Assembly: GCF_042686175.1 (NCBI RefSeq)
Contig: NZ_JBHUOR010000018.1
Span: 40,861-104,860, forward strand
DNA: 64,000 nucleotides
Direction: 5' to 3'
From: Kurthia populi
Lineage (GTDB): Bacteria > Bacillota > Bacilli > Bacillales_A > Planococcaceae
Shown here: positions 22,224 to 29,539 of the stretch, piece after piece
Numbering within the stretch: position 1 is the stretch's first letter
Layout of the letters: each line of letters opens with the position of its first letter
Made by a program: the position numbers and the translations under genes
Notes under the pieces: generated by a model
Seen by the model: the letters and a program-made list of their open reading frames with translations, nothing else
Databases searched by the model: none
What the model was told of the DNA's origin: nothing

Positions 22224-22310
22224 TTCGTGGTATAATTGATTCGTCTAAAATCGTATATACCTCGTAAGAGGAGTCAGGCGTTTGTAGTTGCTGCTACAGA
22301 CGCTTTTTTA
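22224..22310 (+). ncRNA. Antisense small RNA gene 1 (promoter to terminator)
   Basis: An extended -10 promoter (TGGTATAAT, TATAAT at 22,231-22,236) points opposite to all surrounding genes. About 68 bases downstream a terminator ends the unit: ten pairs GCGTTTGTAG/CTACAGACGC (one G-U) around TTGCTG, then TTTTTT. A small CCTC-GTAA-GAGG hairpin lies before it. The start faces the leader of the DUF3954 gene; the end abuts the stop of the next gene. The -35 region is poor. Confidence 0.5.
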
Positions 22311-22311
22311 T

Positions 22312-22500
22312 TTATTTACTAGCATGTTGTGCATGTCGCACATGTTTCATATAACGAAGCTGTTGCTCAACGTATGGATCATCTTCTTTACCGCCACTTG
22401 ATGCCCAATCTGTTAAACGCTGCTGTACATCTTTTAAGACCGGAAGCGGCATTTCAGAAATTAATTCCTCAATCTGCTGCATAACTGTAGTTGTTGCCAT
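22312..22500 (-). CDS. DUF6877-like small phage protein
   Basis: A 62-residue protein, MATTTVMQQIEELISEMPLP then VLKDVQQRLTDWASSGGKEDDPYVEQQLRYMKH, which fits the DUF6877 pattern (VLxDxxxRxxDWxxSGGxxxDPYxxQQ). The ATG at 22,500 has GGGGGTG six bases upstream and overlaps the end of the upstream gene. The function is unknown. Confidence 0.65.
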   Translation of the reverse strand: MATTTVMQQIEELISEMPLPVLKDVQQRLTDWASSGGKEDDPYVEQQLRYMKHVRHAQHASK

Positions 22501-22900
22501 TATCATCACCCCCTAATGCCGTTGTGCCCTCTAACGCATCTTCAACGATTCGGTAAATCTCTTGCGACGTTAAAATGCCTATGTCGTCATAAATCTTTTC
22601 TAATGCAAGTTGGAAAGCGTCTGCTTTTTCGCCTTCTGATTCGAGCGCTTTTGACGAAACTTTCAAGTGAAATTTGAGTGCGTTACGTTGTTCTTTCAAC
22701 TCTTTATTCTTAGCATCTAATTCAGCGTACTCAGCGTATGAAACATCACGTACATTCATGAGTTTTTCGACTGTTTCGATAAGTGCTGGCACATCTTCCG
22801 TTGTGATACATTCAGCAAATTCATTTTTGTCCGCTTGGTTTTCAGCTTCTAGCCACCACTGATAACCTTTTTTAATCGTTTCTAGCTGTTCTTTATTCAT
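22469..22900 (-). CDS. Coiled-coil hypothetical protein
   Basis: A 143-residue acidic helical protein with a likely coiled coil (YAEYAELDAKNKELKEQRNA). The C-terminus is Gly/Asn-rich. It overlaps the start of the 149-residue gene upstream by four bases, so it belongs to the early operon. No family is recognised. Confidence 0.5.
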   Translation of the reverse strand: MNKEQLETIKKGYQWWLEAENQADKNEFAECITTEDVPALIETVEKLMNVRDVSYAEYAELDAKNKELKEQRNALKFHLKVSSKALESEGEKADAFQLALEKIYDDIGILTSQEIYRIVEDALEGTTALGGDDNGNNYSYAAD

Positions 22901-23346
22901 CTTAAAACCTCCATTTTTTGTAATGCATTAAATGTACCGCTCATATAAATCTCAGCTGCTCCAAGTGCAACAACTACCCAATACGGCCCATCAAGCATTT
23001 GTTCATACGCTCGTAAGTTGCTTTGCTCCACTCCCAAACGATACGAGAGCGCTACGCCAAGCAATGCATTAAATGTATCGCTTTGTCCTGCAGCAAACTG
23101 CTCGTCCAGTAGCCAACTATCATATGCTGAAAGTGCCCCGGACACTTTTTCGTATACATCCGGTACCGCTGTGATGTATGCAACGATTAAATCTGAGTCT
23201 GTTGCAATATCAAACTTGTATTGCTCTATGATAGCCGCAAAGTTTTGTTCATGATCTGCATTTAAAAACATTAGACGCCCGCTTCCTGCATCCACCTCTT
23301 CCATTTCTTGTTCCATGTATGCGTCGTACATTTCATCTTCGTTCAT
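22897..23346 (-). CDS. Hypothetical phage protein (DUF6075/DUF2538-like)
   Basis: A 149-residue protein with LMFLNADHEQNFAAIIEQY near the start and FNALLGVALSYRLGV...YWVVVALGAAEIYMSGTFN later, reminiscent of small phage proteins that begin FLNxxHxxNF and end with a helix-rich half. The match is only approximate and no function is known for them. It overlaps the following gene by ATGA. Confidence 0.5.
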   Translation of the reverse strand: MNEDEMYDAYMEQEMEEVDAGSGRLMFLNADHEQNFAAIIEQYKFDIATDSDLIVAYITAVPDVYEKVSGALSAYDSWLLDEQFAAGQSDTFNALLGVALSYRLGVEQSNLRAYEQMLDGPYWVVVALGAAEIYMSGTFNALQKMEVLR

Positions 23347-23365
23347 CGTTAGCCCTCCATCTTAT

Positions 23366-23758
23366 TTAGCTGTATTGTTTTGCGTCCAAATAGCCAATTT
23401 TCACGGCAAAGTCACGTACCTGCTGCATTGAATCGTCATCATATCCCCAATGCGGACAAAATAGACCACCATAACCATTTTTGCCATTTGTGTAATCTCC
23501 TGTACGAATCCACTCCGCAAAATCCATTACAAGCGCCTGCAACGTGCCCCCACCGCTGAAACCGTAACTTTTGTACATCGCTTTTGTTCCTTTAAGTTCT
23601 TGCTTCGTGTAGTAATCGCGATAGTAAACGTGGTTATTCGCTTTAATAACGAATTTTGATACCTCACCGTCTTTCTGATTGAGTAAGAATTTACGGCCAT
23701 TCGATGCAATAACAACGAGTAATTCGTTTATTTTTTCTAAACGTTCTTGCTTAGTCAT
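23366..23758 (-). CDS. Hypothetical phage protein
   Basis: A 130-residue protein, alpha/beta by pattern, rich in aromatic residues at its end (YGGLFCPHWGYDDDSMQQVR). It is coupled by overlap to the YopX-like gene upstream (shared base at 23,758). I recognise no domain. Confidence 0.5.
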   Translation of the reverse strand: MTKQERLEKINELLVVIASNGRKFLLNQKDGEVSKFVIKANNHVYYRDYYTKQELKGTKAMYKSYGFSGGGTLQALVMDFAEWIRTGDYTNGKNGYGGLFCPHWGYDDDSMQQVRDFAVKIGYLDAKQYS

Positions 23759-24144
23759 TATTTTTCCTCCAATAAGTTTTTATTTTCGTAAACGTTGTCG
23801 ATAACTTCGATTCTATCTTGCCAATAACTTAAACCCACATAACTGCTACTACCATTTTGCTTACCGTCAAGTCCTGTATCGTGCCAAACAACGGTATAAG
23901 TGATTCGAGGGTCGCCCATATGATAAATATCCCCTTCAAAAATCTCACGACCGTTTTTATCTTTTAACCCTGTGTATTGTCCAACCGATTCTTTATCAAC
24001 GAATATCGGCCCATTCAGTGTTTCCCAATAAGGTAGAATGTAGGCTTTATCGCAAGTGCGATTAAACTCTCGGGTTTCTGTAATTAAATCACCGTAATAC
24101 CAATCGCCATCGATTTTCTTACCTCTAAACTTAATCTCACGCAT
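23758..24144 (-). CDS. YopX family protein
   Basis: The 128-residue protein shows the YopX pattern: MREIKFRGKKIDGDWYYGDL, SVGQYTGLKDKNGREIFEGD, YTVVWHDTG and a terminal IEVIDNVYEN. YopX proteins are widespread in Gram-positive phages and mobile elements; their function is unknown. It overlaps both neighbouring genes, so it is translated as part of the early operon. Confidence 0.9.
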   Translation of the reverse strand: MREIKFRGKKIDGDWYYGDLITETREFNRTCDKAYILPYWETLNGPIFVDKESVGQYTGLKDKNGREIFEGDIYHMGDPRITYTVVWHDTGLDGKQNGSSSYVGLSYWQDRIEVIDNVYENKNLLEEK

Positions 24145-24535
24145 TTTTCACGCCTCCTATTTCATATTCTGGATCATCGATAAAATCGAAAATCGTCATT
24201 TGATTTCGTTCCCATTCTTCTTTAAGGAACTTTTTGTAGCAACGGCGACCATAACCAATCGGCGTCCACTTCGTATCTTTTAACTTTCTGCCACATCGCT
24301 GGCATACAATCCCTTTAGCGAGCTGTATATCACGAAAGCGCTCATAAAATGTATGTGTGATGAAAATCTTGTACTCAGCATCCTCATATACATCAAATAG
24401 CTTCATTTCGCTATCCCATCGCAAATATTTGATTGCACCATTTTTTAACGATTCATCATTTAATAAAAAGTGCGTTAAATCTTGTTGCACTTTTGCGACG
24501 TAATGCTCGTGATGTACTAATTCATTTTTACGCAT
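24137..24535 (-). CDS. Zinc-finger phage protein (DUF6011-like)
   Basis: A 132-residue protein with a C-terminal CQRCGRKLKDTKWTPIGYG then RRCYKKF segment, matching the short DUF6011-type zinc knuckle (CxxCGRxL...GxGxxC). The N-terminal part is helical with many acidic residues. The function is unknown. It begins at ATG and overlaps the YopX gene by eight bases. Confidence 0.6.
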   Translation of the reverse strand: MRKNELVHHEHYVAKVQQDLTHFLLNDESLKNGAIKYLRWDSEMKLFDVYEDAEYKIFITHTFYERFRDIQLAKGIVCQRCGRKLKDTKWTPIGYGRRCYKKFLKEEWERNQMTIFDFIDDPEYEIGGVKNA

Positions 24536-24606
24536 AGTGCCGCTCCTTACTCCATCCCACCCACCCGTTTTAATTCAACAATTCATTTTCGGTCCATGAA
24601 TGTCGC

Positions 24607-24942
24607 TCAAAACAAACTTAACTGTTCTGCTTTGACTATATTTTCGTCATTTTTTTCTTTTTCGACTATTGCTGGAAAACGAAAATGATTAAATGGCGCA
24701 ATAACTATGTCCGTCACGACTTCCCAATTACTACGAACTTCTTTAATAATGGTCTTTTGCCATTTACGGCCATTGAGATGTTCCACTTCGTCACCGACTT
24801 TAAATGGATTTTCCAGTTGATTAAACAAAGCGATAACTTCATGTCGAAATTGATTAGATGCTTCGTAGTCTCTCGCTAAAATCATTTGACTGAATTTGCG
24901 ACTGGCTACTTCATATGCCGCTAATAATTCCGCTTGTTCCAT
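24607..24942 (-). CDS. Hypothetical phage protein
   Basis: A 111-residue protein with a helical N-terminal half and an SH3-like stretch (FKVGDEVEHLNGRKWQKTII). The terminal EQLSLF could be a sliding-clamp-binding motif (QLxLF type), suggesting recruitment to replication; this is an inference from six residues. It abuts the upstream gene directly. Confidence 0.5.
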   Translation of the reverse strand: MEQAELLAAYEVASRKFSQMILARDYEASNQFRHEVIALFNQLENPFKVGDEVEHLNGRKWQKTIIKEVRSNWEVVTDIVIAPFNHFRFPAIVEKEKNDENIVKAEQLSLF

Positions 24943-25218
24943 TTACAACCACTCCCGCCACTTATCCATCACACGATATCCGTCTAGTTGGAGGCTCATT
25001 ACATCTACATCACGCTCAGATACTTCTAGGATTTCACGGCCTTTACGCACCTTGTAAAATACAACCGGCACTTTCGGACGTGCTGCAGGACGTTGTACTT
25101 GTTTATCCATATCCTTGCGCTGTTTAGTAGTCGTGCGACAAATATTGCGGCGGTTATAGCGGCGTTTGCAGCTATGCTGTGTAACTGCAATTCCATGCTT
25201 GTTTGAATCGTTTCGCAT
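24943..25218 (-). CDS. Small basic hypothetical protein
   Basis: About 91 residues from the ATG behind AAAAGGAGAAAGAAT. The first half is very basic (KHGIAVTQHSCKRRYNRRNI, CRTTTKQRKD); the second half has VPVVFYKVRKGREILEVSE. It overlaps the gene upstream by 47 bases. It may bind nucleic acid; the family is unknown. Confidence 0.5.
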   Translation of the reverse strand: MRNDSNKHGIAVTQHSCKRRYNRRNICRTTTKQRKDMDKQVQRPAARPKVPVVFYKVRKGREILEVSERDVDVMSLQLDGYRVMDKWREWL

Positions 25219-25486
25219 ATTCTTTCTCCTTTTCATCTTTTTTATCTTGTGCAATTAAGGCTAATTGTTCTGAAATTTCAGATTTTATTTGTTGCAATTC
25301 TTGCTGTACACGCGCAACACTTCTGCAAGTATCTTTAAAAATACCTTCTTGTGCATTGTATTGATCCATCCAGAAATCAATCTCCGATGTGTCGTAGCAA
25401 ACTTTGCGGAACTGTGAGCCATCAAAGCGAGTAAACTGTAATTCTACGCATGGCGTGTCTGCATTGAAGCCAATGAAATCAACCAT
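25172..25486 (-). CDS. Hypothetical early protein with C-terminal coiled coil
   Basis: A 104-residue protein starting MVDFIGFNADTPCVELQFTR at the ATG eight bases from AGGAGG. A C-terminal coiled coil is likely (RVQQELQQIKSEISEQLALI). It lies immediately after a 171-residue unknown gene, and the spacing indicates co-translation. Function unknown. Confidence 0.5.
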   Translation of the reverse strand: MVDFIGFNADTPCVELQFTRFDGSQFRKVCYDTSEIDFWMDQYNAQEGIFKDTCRSVARVQQELQQIKSEISEQLALIAQDKKDEKEKEYAKRFKQAWNCSYTA

Positions 25487-25487
25487 G

Positions 25488-26003
25488 TTAAGCACCTCCT
25501 GTTAAAGTCATGAATAACTCTTCATCACGCGCATCAAGTGCTGCATTAATCGCATGTTGTCTTGCGATGTCTTCTGCCGCTTCGAGTGCCGCTGTAAAAG
25601 CGAGCGCATTTTCCACTTCAGCGTCCTCCTGAGCGATTGTTTGGCCTTTGATAACCGTTTTACTAGCGCTGTCTAAATAAGCGTTTAAATTAGCCCTTGC
25701 GACCTCTGTCATGCTCGCTACAGTACCTCCACATGTTTTAGTGCGTTGTAACGTGCGATAGCGTATAAACTCTCGTAAACAGCCTTTTACAGCAAGCGCA
25801 ACCTCATGCCCTGGTCCAACGATTATTTTGCCGCTATTGCCCATAAAGCAAATCTCAAACGTGTACGCATTTGCTCGTACTGCAAAACCTTGATACGACA
25901 TTTCTTTTTTAAGCGTCACAATATACGTGCGGTCTGCTGAGACATGGAAAACAATTTCATTTGCTGCAGCTGTTTCTGAACCGCCATAAATTTTTAAGTT
26001 CAT
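25488..26003 (-). CDS. Hypothetical early protein
   Basis: A 171-residue protein with a beta-rich N-terminal half (IVFHVSADRTYIVTLKKEMS) and an Ala-rich helical C-terminus (ALAFTAALEAAEDIARQHAI). It follows the helicase loader gene by a few bases. I recognise no family. Confidence 0.5.
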   Translation of the reverse strand: MNLKIYGGSETAAANEIVFHVSADRTYIVTLKKEMSYQGFAVRANAYTFEICFMGNSGKIIVGPGHEVALAVKGCLREFIRYRTLQRTKTCGGTVASMTEVARANLNAYLDSASKTVIKGQTIAQEDAEVENALAFTAALEAAEDIARQHAINAALDARDEELFMTLTGGA

Positions 26004-26016
26004 CTTCTTTTAGCTC

Positions 26017-27057
26017 CTATTCGAATCCGAAAATTAGATTTTCAAAATTATTTGATTTAAACTCCGCTTCACGTTCACGCACCGCTTCTTCTGGCGCATG
26101 AATCTCATAGCACATCAATTTCAAACGACTACCAATGCGGCTTTCTCCTGCGGCGTCTGTGTAACTCGCCACTTGGCCATCGCGCACATAACTTTGTAGC
26201 GCAAATTCCTCGATTGTTAAGTTACTTGTGATGATCGTGAGCAAATTATTTTCTGTTCGAGCATTAAAAATTTTGTATAGCTGTTCTTCGATGAACGCAC
26301 TCGGTTTCTCCGCTGCTAAATCATCAATGACTAGGAGCGGCACCGTTTTAAACGCATGAAGAACTGCCGCTTCATCAACATCGCTGTTTTGTTTGTACGT
26401 TTTACGAATTTCAAGTGAAATATCTGTAGCGTTTATAAAGAGCGCATCGACACCGCGAGCAATAAGCTCATTTGCAATCGTTACAGCTGCCTTTGTTTTG
26501 CCGGAGCCTTTTGTATTGCTGTAAATGTATAGCCCTTGCGCATCTTTTTTTCCTTCTGGCGATGTAAAGTACTCGTAGTTATTGACGAAACCTCGCATTA
26601 CTTGCAAAAGAACCTCTGCGTCTGCATGAGCTGTTTCATCTTTGTATACGCCTAAAGAGTAGTTATTAAGAGCAGCTGTTTTGAAAGACTCTGGAATTTT
26701 AGCATTAGCCATGAGCGCATTTCGTTTAGCTTCGCGTTGGCGCTTAATTAAACATGCACATTCTTCCTGCCATTCGATCGGCACTTCGTATTCGCGATGT
26801 GTTTTAATGTCGCAAGCGTAGACGGGTTTGTACCCTTCTCGTGCCTGTTCAATCGCTCGGTGCATGTCTTTATACCAAATACGACCACTACCATTGCATG
26901 CATTTGCGCCAAGTGTTTCGTATAAACCACAGTTTTCACTAGGCTTGTCCTGTCTGACGCGCCTTTGACCGGCGAAGCTTTTCTCTAAGTCGCGCATCCT
27001 TTTCTGCTGTTGCTTGCTTTCCTGCCACTGCTGTAGACTGCTGCTGATGTGTTCCAT
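26017..27057 (-). CDS. DnaC-like helicase loader ATPase
   Basis: A 346-residue AAA+ protein with Walker A SNTKGSGKTKAA, Walker B PLLVIDDLAAEK and sensor I TIITSNLT. The N-terminus has Cys-containing segments (CGLYETLGANACNGSG, CACLIK) that could bind zinc. It loads the host replicative helicase, since no DnaB gene is in the phage early region. The ATG at 27,057 has AAGGAGG eight bases upstream; the gene overlaps the initiator gene by about 120 bases. Confidence 0.9.
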   Translation of the reverse strand: MEHISSSLQQWQESKQQQKRMRDLEKSFAGQRRVRQDKPSENCGLYETLGANACNGSGRIWYKDMHRAIEQAREGYKPVYACDIKTHREYEVPIEWQEECACLIKRQREAKRNALMANAKIPESFKTAALNNYSLGVYKDETAHADAEVLLQVMRGFVNNYEYFTSPEGKKDAQGLYIYSNTKGSGKTKAAVTIANELIARGVDALFINATDISLEIRKTYKQNSDVDEAAVLHAFKTVPLLVIDDLAAEKPSAFIEEQLYKIFNARTENNLLTIITSNLTIEEFALQSYVRDGQVASYTDAAGESRIGSRLKLMCYEIHAPEEAVREREAEFKSNNFENLIFGFE

Positions 27058-27841
27058 TTCCAATGCCTCCTTGAACTTGACGCCCACGCATACCCTCGTG
27101 CGCCTGTACGTCTGATAATGTTTTTAAGTTGTGTTTTAACCAGCTCATAACGATCGAATCGACATAACCTAACGAGCGCTTATTATAATAAGCAGCACGA
27201 TTTATCGCTTCGACAACTAATTCTTCGCCAACGTCTTTAATCATTGCGTCAATACGATCAATCACGCTCGGTGAAATAACTCCGATTTCTTGTTCGTATT
27301 TTTTAAAAGCATTGATTGTTTCTGTATTTAAAGAATTGTCGTCGTATGGTTCTTGCTCTGGTTCTTGCTGTTCAGTATTACTATTACTATTATTTTTAGT
27401 ATTACTAGATATATTAGTATTACTAAAAGACTTAGTATTACTAGTGTCGGATTTTCCTACGTAGGGATTTCCTACATAGGGTTTTCCTACATTGGATTTT
27501 CCTACGTAGGATTTTCCGTCATAGGAATCATATAAATATGGTTCAATCGTGTATTGATAACCACCAAGATTCCCTTTGTTATTGCGAATCCTTTCTCCGC
27601 GAATTAAATAACCAGATTCTAACAGTTCGGCAATAATAGCACGCACACTATCTCTGCCATTCTTTGCACGCTTGATTAAATCAGTTTCATAGAACGTCCA
27701 ACCATCTGGCTTGCTTAACAAGTAAGCTAACATTCCTTTTGCTTGCCAAGTTAAAGCGCTGTTATTGATGATTTCATTATCAATTTGAGTGAATGGTCGT
27801 TGCCTTTTGCTGCGGCGCAATTCATTTTGTTGATCCGTCAT
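26939..27841 (-). CDS. DnaD-domain phage replication initiator
   Basis: About 300 residues. The N-terminal winged helix (FTQIDNEIINNSALTWQAKG, LLSKPDGWTFYETDLI) is the phage replication initiator type; the linker repeats YVGKSNVGKPYVGNPYVGKS followed by a Ser/Asn-rich stretch; the C-terminal half has the DnaD/DnaB-like domain (INAFKKYEQEIGVISPSVID...LGYVDSIVMSWLKHNLKT). The start is the ATG behind AGGAGGAC. The repeated DNA coding for the linker is probably the origin. Confidence 0.88.
   Translation of the reverse strand: MTDQQNELRRSKRQRPFTQIDNEIINNSALTWQAKGMLAYLLSKPDGWTFYETDLIKRAKNGRDSVRAIIAELLESGYLIRGERIRNNKGNLGGYQYTIEPYLYDSYDGKSYVGKSNVGKPYVGNPYVGKSDTSNTKSFSNTNISSNTKNNSNSNTEQQEPEQEPYDDNSLNTETINAFKKYEQEIGVISPSVIDRIDAMIKDVGEELVVEAINRAAYYNKRSLGYVDSIVMSWLKHNLKTLSDVQAHEGMRGRQVQGGIGNGTHQQQSTAVAGKQATAEKDARLREKLRRSKARQTGQA
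27376..27526. other. Putative phage replication origin: iterons and AT-rich tract
   Basis: Within the initiator gene, five tandem units of about 15 bases centred on TTTCCTACGTAGG occur at 27,451-27,526. Beside them, 27,376-27,443 is an AT-rich tract with repeated ATTACTA/TAGTATTACTA. Iterons plus an unwinding tract inside the initiator gene are the layout of lambda O-type origins. Confidence 0.65.
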
Positions 27842-27845
27842 GTTG

Positions 27846-28058
27846 CTAGTCCTCCTCTTGCTGTAAAGAAAAAATGATAGTTGCGACAAAGAGTAGCGAT
27901 AGCATACTCACGCATGCGATTATAATTTTCGCCGATGCTGTAAGCGAGAGTACATAAAGCCCTACTCCGCTCATAGCAAGTAAATAAACCGTAAAGCTAA
28001 TGTCCTCTACGACATTCCCTGTCGCGAACATGTTGTGCATTGCTTTTAAGACTTTCAT
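27846..28058 (-). CDS. Small two-helix membrane protein
   Basis: A 70-residue protein with two hydrophobic segments (ISFTVYLLAMSGVGLYVLSL and KIIIACVSMLSLLFVATIIF) and an acidic end QQEED. It overlaps the coiled-coil gene upstream. It is outside a lysis module; it could be a membrane modulator or exclusion protein, but nothing in the sequence decides this. Confidence 0.55.
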   Translation of the reverse strand: MKVLKAMHNMFATGNVVEDISFTVYLLAMSGVGLYVLSLTASAKIIIACVSMLSLLFVATIIFSLQQEED

Positions 28059-28185
28059 GCTTCAACACCCTTTCAACCTCGATGTTTAATTCCGCTAAAC
28101 GAGCAATAATTTCGTCGAGATTTTTTTTAGTTTTTTGTGCATTTTTAAGTGATGTTTCCAAATCCTGTGCTATATTTTGAGCCAC
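27997..28185 (-). CDS. Small coiled-coil protein
   Basis: A 62-residue protein from a GTG at 28,185, eight bases from AAGGTGG and one base after the ERF stop. It is helical: VAQNIAQDLETSLKNAQKTK then KNLDEIIARLAELNIEVERV. The basic tail is KSNAQHVRDRECRRGH. The family is unknown. Confidence 0.55.
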   Translation of the reverse strand: MAQNIAQDLETSLKNAQKTKKNLDEIIARLAELNIEVERVLKHESLKSNAQHVRDRECRRGH

Positions 28186-28186
28186 A

Positions 28187-28990
28187 TTAAGCACCACCTT
28201 GTTGCTGGCGTTGCTTAACAAGACCACCAAAGTACATCAAAATACCACTAGCTTGCGTAAAAATAAGCGAATTAGTCGCGGTGCCCTCCGGAATGTTACA
28301 TGCGTAGCAAGCTGACTCATACGCAACTTGTTGGTCCTCTGCTTTCGGTCCAGCAACGATTTTTAATGCATTTTTAAGTTTTTGTTTTTGCTCCGCCGTA
28401 ATCATTTTTTCGCCATCTGCATTCGCTATCTGCTTTTGCGTTTGCTGTTGATACTGCGGCTGTTGCTGTTGCTGCGGCTGTTGTTGATTTCTATATTGTC
28501 GTTGCGGCTGTTGTTGATAATTTTGCTGATTATAGTCTGGATCTTCGTTGTCAGTTGGTAAGTTAAATGACTTTATCAAAAAGTAACGCTCCGCATACGT
28601 CAATGCGCTCCCTATTGCTTTTGCGACATCTTCATTTATAGCGCCGTACATAAACGGAACTTCCAATGTTTCCGTTGGATTGTCTGCGTTAATCCACGTA
28701 TAAGTCATCTTTCCGTACACTCTAAATTGTGTCGACGTCTTTCCTTTACCAGTAGTAACTTCTTCTTTTTCTACATTCTGCGTGTCAACTCGAGGGAAAA
28801 GAAGTATGCCTAAATTGTTCATAGAATCTTGAATTCCTGCTAAAATCTGCGAACCAGTTACATATGAGTACTTGTAGCCGTTGCCATCCTTTCGTAACGT
28901 CGGGATATGTTTACGCACCTCTACAAGCTTTTGAAAAAGATTAAGCGGACCAGCTGTTTGAACTTGCTCCACATTGTTAACATCCATCAT
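28187..28990 (-). CDS. ERF-family single-strand annealing protein
   Basis: A roughly 267-residue recombinase. NLFQKLVEVRKHIPTLRKDG then YKYSYVTGSQIL and the conserved YGAINEDVAKAIGSALTYAERYFLIK identify the ERF superfamily. A Gln-rich linker (QQNYQQQPQRQYRNQQQPQQ) joins a C-terminal helical domain. It anneals phage DNA ends and promotes recombination. ATG 28,990 has GGGGGC just upstream; ATG 29,002 is an alternative. Confidence 0.92.
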   Translation of the reverse strand: MMDVNNVEQVQTAGPLNLFQKLVEVRKHIPTLRKDGNGYKYSYVTGSQILAGIQDSMNNLGILLFPRVDTQNVEKEEVTTGKGKTSTQFRVYGKMTYTWINADNPTETLEVPFMYGAINEDVAKAIGSALTYAERYFLIKSFNLPTDNEDPDYNQQNYQQQPQRQYRNQQQPQQQQQPQYQQQTQKQIANADGEKMITAEQKQKLKNALKIVAGPKAEDQQVAYESACYACNIPEGTATNSLIFTQASGILMYFGGLVKQRQQQGGA

Positions 28991-29004
28991 GTTTGCCCCC
29001 ATTC

Positions 29005-29094
29005 ATTCTGTGGTATAATTTAGTAGTTGTATTACATAAGCAGGCGATTTATTCGCCAGTTGCTTAGACCGCTCTCGTAAAGCGGTCTTTTTTT
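29005..29094 (+). ncRNA. Antisense small RNA gene 2 (promoter to terminator)
   Basis: TGTGGTATAAT (TATAAT at 29,014-29,019) is a strong extended -10 promoter on the plus strand, facing the ERF leader. The RNA of about 69 bases folds into an 11-pair hairpin (TAAGCA GGCGA...TCGCC...TGCTTA, 29,037-29,066) followed at once by the terminator GACCGCT-CTCGTAA-AGCGGTC TTTTTTT (29,067-29,094). It ends at the stop of the upstream minus-strand gene, exactly like RNA gene 1. Confidence 0.55.
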
Positions 29095-29539
29095 ATTCGT
29101 TACAACCGAGAAACATGTCGACTGAAACGATGAAGTGACCGTTGATAACCGTTAAAAACCCTTCTAGTTGAAAGATTTCGATGATATCCGTTGCAGGCCA
29201 GCGATCTAGCATGGCGCGAAGTTCTTTGTCGCCGAGTTCTTCCATAATTGCATCTTTTAACACGTGCTCTGGAACATCTGATGTAAAATGCTTGTAATAC
29301 ATGTTGTAATGTTCGAGTATCTGTTCCTCACTCCAGTTGAGCCGCATATCTTGCTCTGTTTGCCACCCTTCACGCTCTTTGACAGCAGCTAAGCGTAAGT
29401 CCATGTACGTTTTGATTTGAGTCATCGCATGTGCTGATGTATCGTTTGAAACGTGATTCACGATGCGCTCTGGCACAAGCGGTGTGTAATTTGCGAATGA
29501 TACTTCGCGTTCGACTTGTAGACATTTGATGTTTTCCAT
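29093..29539 (-). CDS. Hypothetical early protein
   Basis: A 148-residue acidic protein (MENIKCLQVEREVSFANYTP...) with helical character. The ATG is behind AAAGGTGG. It is the first protein gene downstream of the long noncoding stretch at 29.5-29.7 kb. No motif is recognised. Confidence 0.5.
   Translation of the reverse strand: MENIKCLQVEREVSFANYTPLVPERIVNHVSNDTSAHAMTQIKTYMDLRLAAVKEREGWQTEQDMRLNWSEEQILEHYNMYYKHFTSDVPEHVLKDAIMEELGDKELRAMLDRWPATDIIEIFQLEGFLTVINGHFIVSVDMFLGCNE

Noticed and set aside
27353..27535. Plus-strand frame with GFSYVGISYIGF-like repeats
   Set aside because: It is the mirror of the iteron-bearing linker of the initiator gene, with no ribosome site.
29067..29094. Hairpin considered as a minus-strand terminator of the 29,093-29,539 gene
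   Set aside because: On the minus strand the stem is preceded by A-run and followed by TAAGC; the T-run exists only on the plus strand.
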